Source: Nelumbo lutea
Lineage: Eukaryota > Streptophyta > Magnoliopsida > Proteales > Nelumbonaceae
Direction of reading: 5' to 3'
Length of the DNA stretch: 64,000 nucleotides
NCBI GenBank assembly: GCA_022828595.1
Contig: JAKGHH010000008.1
Coordinates: forward strand, 21,878,378-21,942,377
Within the stretch, counting starts at the first letter, position 1. Every line of letters starts with the position of its first letter. A model generated the notes under the pieces. It did not search any database, was not told the origin of the DNA, and saw nothing but the letters and a program-made list of their open reading frames with translations. Positions 59,901 through 64,000 of this stretch are shown piece by piece. Position numbers and translations under genes: made by a program.

Positions 59901-61917
59901 AAAATGTGACGTTTTTTTTTTTTTTTTTTTTTTTTTTCTCTCAGAGGAGAAGCAAAAGAGTATAGACATTGAAAGCATCTGCCAATTGCTGGATCTTGTT
60001 TTAGGGTCACAATTCCTTCCCCAGGTTGATATGCTCATTGATTATCTAAAAGTGAGTTGCAATTGTGTTTATATTTGCTTCCTGAGTTTTTTATTTTATT
60101 TTGGTTGAAGTTTTCTGAATCCTCTTAAATGGCTGGTCAGTTTTATATAAGAATCACACCATGTATACATTTGGAGAAATTCCCCATCTTCTCTTTCTTC
60201 CCCCTTCCTTTTAATATATTTTTCTAAGATTTCTTATAACCTGATTCACCAAGATATTATTTCAATCATTATATACAGACCCAAAAGGATTACAAGGTGA
60301 TAAACATGGATCAGTGGATGGGCTTCCTCCGGTTCTGTAACGAGGTATGTCTTGATGGTTGTATCATTTCTTCTTCTTCTTTTTTGTTTTTTTTTTAATA
60401 TTTTCTACCTTACAAGACTTGCTTTCCTTTTTTTCTTAATTTTTGGAAATTGTCATTTGATTCTACATGGCATGGCTACTGGTCCCAGTTTATTTCTAGA
60501 GAACATGTTATGTAAATTGAATAAGGCTATGTTTTTTAACTAACAAAGAGCAAGTTTATCATTCAGTGGTTCTGATCATTTCTCCTATTTCTTTTTGACA
60601 ATTAAAAAATGACAAAAGAAAGTAAAGAAAAGAAATCCTAAGGTGATGTAGGACAAGGAGAAAATCCCCGTTAGGGTGAACTGAAATATGACAGAGAAAT
60701 TCATGTTTGAATAGAGAAGAGTCTGAATTTCGATGGGAGCAGTGTTGGAAACCCAGGGCAATCAGGAATTGGTGGTGTTTTTAGGGATGAAGAAGGAAAT
60801 ATAATCACTCTATTCTCAGGTCCAATTGGGGTGGGAGATTCCTTAAGAGTGGTTATCCCTCCTACTTATAATCGTCTTAGTTTTCTAATTAAGTTTATTC
60901 ACTATTGATCAAAATAAAATGATTGCTTCAAAATAACTTTGACAATGACAATGACTATTCCGCTTCTAAATTCATATTTGAAAAGTTGACTACAAACTAT
61001 TTATAGACTCAACATTAAAGCTTGGATCTCCCTTTACCAACTCCTAGTTAGACTTAAGCTGCTTTGGAAATAAGAAAAACCGATAACACATAGGGACACC
61101 CAGTTTAGGATTTTAACTTGCTAATCCTAGTACAACTGAACACCAAAAACAACTCCAAGACTGATCCAAAAATAGAAAGACTCAAATCCCATTACATACT
61201 GACATCCTGTCTATAAAATGATCATAAGTCACTGAAAACATGTCGGGTTTACGAGATCTTGGTCTTGATGAATAGATAACTTTATTACTTATCTAATGGC
61301 ACCAAAATCATGCAAAACAGATAAGTTTTAACCCCTGAAAAATAGGATGAAAGGAAAAGTAATATGATTGCATCAGCTTTTCAAATTTCTAAAAATTCTA
61401 ATGTGATTCTATAAATCATATTGACCCTTTGGAATAACTAACACTATATCTAAGATGCAAATAAACTACACAATAACCATCATATATTTAAATTAACCAT
61501 AGTTAGAAGCATCCAAAAATTATGGAATTGCTTCATGCTAAGGAATTGGGAGAAAACTGAATTTGGCCCATAGGAGATTCATTTGGTGTTTCAAATAGTC
61601 AGAGACTTGGAGGTCTTAAAAATCTCAAATTTATGCCATCATTAGACAGGTAATAGCATCTTTTCATCCTATTCTCTTGTGTAAGTGTTTCTCTTTGAAA
61701 AGAAAGTAATTGGGTTTTACATGTAGAAATTTCCAAGCATCTCCGGTAATCTTTTTTATATCTTTGAAATGCACTGTGCAAGCCTTCCACTGACCCTTTT
61801 CGTGTTTAATTTTCTTAACAGATCAGTTTCCCAGACCTGAGCAACTATGATCCAGACCTTGCTTGGCCCCTGATCCTCGACAATTTTGTTGAATGGATGA
61901 TAGCTAAGCAAAGCTAG
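47937..61917 (+). CDS. DCN1-like protein (cullin neddylation co-E3, DCUN1D4/5 type)
   Basis: DCN1-like proteins bind cullins and the NEDD8 E2 enzyme and promote cullin neddylation, so activating SCF-type ubiquitin ligases (family knowledge). Exons: 47937-48021, 54496-54580, 58896-58970, 59062-59098, 59587-59670, 59782-59842, 59945-60051, 60279-60344, 61822-61917. Every intron has GT/AG ends and every phase agrees, giving 231 residues. The N-terminus is short and basic ([10 protein letters not shown]) with no UBA domain, as in the human DCUN1D4/5 type rather than DCUN1D1. The PONY domain follows: [65 protein letters not shown], then DQWMGFLRF and [14 protein letters not shown]. Asp189, Ala214 and Asp220 appear to correspond to the cullin-binding DAD patch. 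Introns 1 (6.5 kb) and 2 (4.3 kb) are swollen by transposon insertions, yet the splice sites are intact, so the gene is probably functional. Confidence 0.94.
50205..50219 (+). repeat. Poly-G run in intron 1 of the DCN1-like gene
   Basis: Fifteen consecutive G residues. No further significance seen; the length may be uncertain in any assembly. Confidence 0.9.
50349..50783 (-). mobile_element. 5'-truncated LINE fragment (RNase H domain) with a 13-bp TSD
   Basis: The minus strand encodes the RNase H-like part of a plant [36 protein letters not shown] and [12 protein letters not shown] are its typical blocks. The 13-mer ccatgtacaaatg lies at both edges (50336-50348 and 50784-50796), marking a target-primed insertion truncated at its 5' side. 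The 3' side ends in a short A-rich stretch (complement of gatctttttgataaataaa). Located in intron 1, opposite to the gene. Confidence 0.8.
51668..54380 (-). mobile_element. Degenerate LINE (reverse transcriptase to RNase H) in intron 1
   Basis: Read on the minus strand: a thumb/finger segment [16 protein letters not shown] (about 54300-54350), the RT patch [15 protein letters not shown] (about 54170-54225), [16 protein letters not shown] (about 53760-53810), and a decayed RNase H ([12 protein letters not shown] about 52000; NMTDAIAK about 51850). Frames are broken by stops and shifts. The 3' end is marked by an A-rich tail (complement of the T-run at 51669-51680). The 5' end is lost a little short of exon 2. 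Antisense to the DCN1-like gene. Confidence 0.75.
56125..56763 (+). mobile_element. 5'-truncated Ty1/copia remnant: RNase H end, polypurine tract and 3' LTR
   Basis: The reading frame from 56125 shows the copia RNase H C-terminus ([48 protein letters not shown]). A frameshift in the C-run at 56404-56408 moves the expected [12 protein letters not shown] into another frame. A polypurine tract (gagggggag, 56521-56529) precedes TGTTAAAAG, the likely LTR start at 56530; CA at 56762-56763 is a possible LTR end. Everything 5' of the RNase H region is absent. Located in intron 2 of the DCN1-like gene. Confidence 0.8.
57478..58815. mobile_element. hAT-like non-autonomous element with a perfect 8-bp TSD, in intron 2
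   Basis: Length 1338 bp. Left end caaggtttaaaatttcgata, right end the complement of caaggttcaagtatcgg, flanked by cctggagg at 57470-57477 and 58816-58823. Both subterminal zones are packed with gtatcg/cgatac words (for example gcgtatcgtagcgtatc), probably transposase-binding repeats. The interior contains a tandem repeat (58060-58375). It ends only 72 bp before the last intron base ahead of exon 3. Confidence 0.8.
58060..58375 (+). repeat. Tandem repeat of ~130 bp, about 2.5 copies
   Basis: The phrase atctatcatatccaca/tag and the downstream caattgaaatttcttctttaat block recur at about 58066, 58186 and 58322, with intervening AT-rich sequence of variable length. Copies are moderately diverged and lie inside the 57478-58815 element. 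Confidence 0.65.
60726..60850 (+). mobile_element. LINE RNase H fragment in intron 8
   Basis: The plus strand reads [19 protein letters not shown], then RDEEGNI and GPIGVGDS, the start of the RNase H-like domain of plant LINEs. It then diverges. Only this short piece is recognisable. The GVGDS block is also present in the 50349-50783 fragment, which is in the other orientation. Confidence 0.65.
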
Positions 61918-62620
61918 ATTCTGCATTTTTCTTGGCGATCTTTATTCTTGGTCCCAAGTTATTTCCCATTTGAGAAGGCAGCGTTACTGTCATATTCCAT
62001 TACATAGTTTCTTGCACTTCTGGGCTATACTGCAATGTTTTCCCTTATGAACAAGTCAATTGAACATCGAAACAAACAAGATAGCCTACTCTAAATATTT
62101 CCAACCGAAACACCATATCTGCAGGATCCCACTAAAATTTGACACATGGAACTTTTCATACTTCAGCTGGAACTCGTAGATGCCTCTTCTCATCTTTTGC
62201 AGAAGTTAGACCTTTGTGGTCTGGAGATATGCTTGAAAGAGTTGGTGCATTACTCATTCAACTCGCTCCATTTGTTTGCTTGAACCTTGATTTACTGGTT
62301 AAGCAATACCCATTTATTATAGGAATTGAAAGATATGGATTTCTTTTATTCTGGGAAGTGGGAAGGTAGTTACATACATTATATTACCAGTCAGTAATCC
62401 ATTCTATTACCGGTGAATGTAGGAGCTCGTTTGTAAATGGTTAACGAAGCTTCATAATTTTCCTGTTTTGCTGTTTTGGAGGCTTGTATTGGCAATGTTG
62501 ATTGAATGTCCACTTGACCGCATTTGTCTTGATTTGAAACACGTGGAGAATTGTTGTTGGATCAATACCGAGAGATCCTGTCAACTCAGACAGTTGACTG
62601 TTTGACTTTTCACCCACCAG
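61918..62620 (+). other. 3' flank of the DCN1-like gene
   Basis: Presumed 3' UTR and downstream sequence. No further gene recognised. No strong AATAAA-type signal stands out in the first few hundred bases; plant polyadenylation signals are weak, so the transcript end is undetermined. Confidence 0.4.
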
Positions 62621-62626
62621 TCCACC

Positions 62627-62692
62627 ACCTTTATTGGCCTCTTGGCTAAGATCAAGACATCAAGTATAGTATCTACTTTCATCAGTTTAAAA
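62627..62692 (+). pseudogene. U2 snRNA-like pseudogene fragment
   Basis: The sequence acctttattggcctcttgg, then ctaagatcaag, then tagtatct and atcagtttaa follow in order the conserved 5' part of U2 spliceosomal RNA, including the branch-site recognition segment. It carries substitutions and an extra ATCAAG-like duplication of about 7 nt, and similarity stops after about 66 nt. The plant snRNA upstream element (RTCCCACATCG) and a correctly spaced TATA were not found upstream. Most likely a non-functional copy. Confidence 0.75.
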
Positions 62693-63014
62693 CTTTAAAT
62701 TCTACAAACCCAGTGAGAAACATCAACACAGTTTTGACCTATCAACTTGGTATGAACTGTAGATTGTCAGCCTACTGAAACATTGAACAGTTTTCAAATG
62801 CTGGCGAGACATTATTGGTTAGAACTTTAAGAGTAATGCTTTGAGCTTACAAATCTGTTTTCTTATGCTCCATGTATTGGGCATTTCAGGTGGATTCTGT
62901 ATCGGCATGTTAAGGTGGTCAAACACTTGTACAAGGAAAATCTGTATCCATGACATTCTTGCCTATGGAAAAGGGGGACGGCCATGCTTTGAAGAGACAG
63001 GGTTTTGGGTATGG

Positions 63015-63018
<4 letters not shown>

Positions 63019-63064
<46 letters not shown>
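63019..63064 (+). repeat. (GA)n microsatellite
   Basis: About 23 uninterrupted GA units. Open frames across it on both strands are low-complexity artefacts. Confidence 0.95.
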
Positions 63065-63067
<3 letters not shown>

Positions 63068-63214
63068 TACAGAAGAGTAACGCAGAGAAGGGAAGCAGAA
63101 GACAAAAATCTAAAGCAGTCGAGGACTTGAGGGCCGACAAAAGTTCATCAGAAAAAGGACGAGAACACTGAACACATTAGAGCTTACTATGCCAGCTCTT
63201 TCAAGCGTCAACAG

Positions 63215-63358
63215 TAGGGCTGCAACTGTAAGTGAGCCAAGCCAAATCGCGAGCTAGTCAGACTTGGTTCAATAATAGGAATTTATTTATAATTGCTTCA
63301 AACTGATACGAGATCAAGTATCAGCTCAAAACTCGATTTGACTTGGCTTACACCCGTA
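63215..63358. mobile_element. Possible small hAT MITE
   Basis: Left end tagggctgcaactgtaag followed by gagccaagcc; right end the complement of tacgggtgtaagccaag. The pairing of the ends is convincing, but the flanks (gtcaacag, acacaaat) do not match. Confidence 0.45.
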
Positions 63359-63369
63359 ACACAAATAAA

Positions 63370-64000
63370 TCGTTGGGAGGTTTGCCTTCACATTTCAATT
63401 TACACATAATTCAGCCCATCCTCTTAAGATCACTGAGAATACTACGGTTTACTACATGTAATTCTTAAAATGGTGGGGATTCATATTGAATCTCAGTCGA
63501 ATCAGGTTGATGCTTTTGGGACTCTATTTGATTGTAATTTCTTTTACCAATTTAAGATGCATAGCCAAACAAGCGATTCTACACTAGAATTAGATGCATC
63601 TTAAGTCACATCAAATTTGAATAGCATTTAAAGCTACTACTTCAAGTGTGCTACAATACAAAAGATGGCCATGCTTCACAGTCAAAGAATCATCTTTATA
63701 TGGACACTGGTCTGTTTAAGATGGAAATTAGGGCAACAAAATGCTTTGAATGTCTTTCAAGTGAGAAGCCCATTATAAAAGTTGCTACTCCTGAATGGAC
63801 CCCACTTTTTTGTGCAGTATATTTGGCTAGATCCTGACCCTTCAATTGGTGGAAAATTATTGAAACGCAGTGGTAATACTGCTCAGAATGTGTAACCTAA
63901 TTCATGAATGAGTACACTCGAGGAGCTTAGATGTACAATATCATGTTTTAAATGCAATCATGTATTTTTTTTAACCCCCCCAAAAGAACAAAACAAAAGT
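63370..64000. other. Terminal gene-free interval
   Basis: No coding region or repeat recognised in the last 630 bp beyond short open frames without recognisable homology. Confidence 0.4.

Noticed and set aside
62841..63171. Open frames across the GA repeat
   Set aside because: Low-complexity repeat translation on both strands.

Overview
The window looks like nuclear DNA of a flowering plant. Genes are few and split by introns, the sequence between them is AT-rich, and most of the non-coding space is made of recognisable plant transposon families. A TIR-NBS-LRR immune-receptor gene argues against a grass or other monocot; this is family knowledge, and the species cannot be named from the sequence alone. 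No prokaryotic features, CRISPR arrays, tRNA genes or rRNA genes were seen.

Three protein-coding genes are supported. (1) Positions 425-5796, minus strand: a TIR-NBS-LRR (TNL) disease-resistance gene with TIR, NB-ARC, LRR and post-LRR (C-JID) exons. An in-frame TAG lies in the last exon where the family has a Trp codon, so the full-length protein is probably not made. (2) Positions 22666-23340, plus strand: a two-exon AP2/ERF transcription factor of the ERF003 type, in the SHINE/WIN group. A perfect 90-91 bp tandem duplication sits about 0.3-0.5 kb upstream. (3) Positions 47937-61917, plus strand: a nine-exon DCN1-like gene (cullin neddylation co-factor). All splice phases agree and it gives a 231-residue protein. 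Its long introns hold LINE, copia and hAT insertions.

Layout: 1-6 kb, TNL gene; 6-22 kb, gene-free, with hAT and Tourist-like MITEs and tandem duplications; 22.2-23.4 kb, ERF gene; 23.4-30.8 kb, mostly unique sequence with microsatellites and one MITE; 30.86-34.17 kb, a complete but degenerate hAT transposon with a perfect 8-bp target-site duplication (TSD); 34.2-47.2 kb, dense MITEs, a non-autonomous hAT, a long foldback element and a nested Helitron; 47.9-61.9 kb, DCN1-like gene; 62-64 kb, a U2 snRNA-like pseudogene, a GA microsatellite and a MITE-like repeat.

The three genes do not form a pathway or operon; they are independent plant genes. I found no convincing undescribed biological system. 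The notable content is the broken immune-receptor tail, the promoter duplication, and many datable transposon insertions whose ends and TSDs can be read directly.
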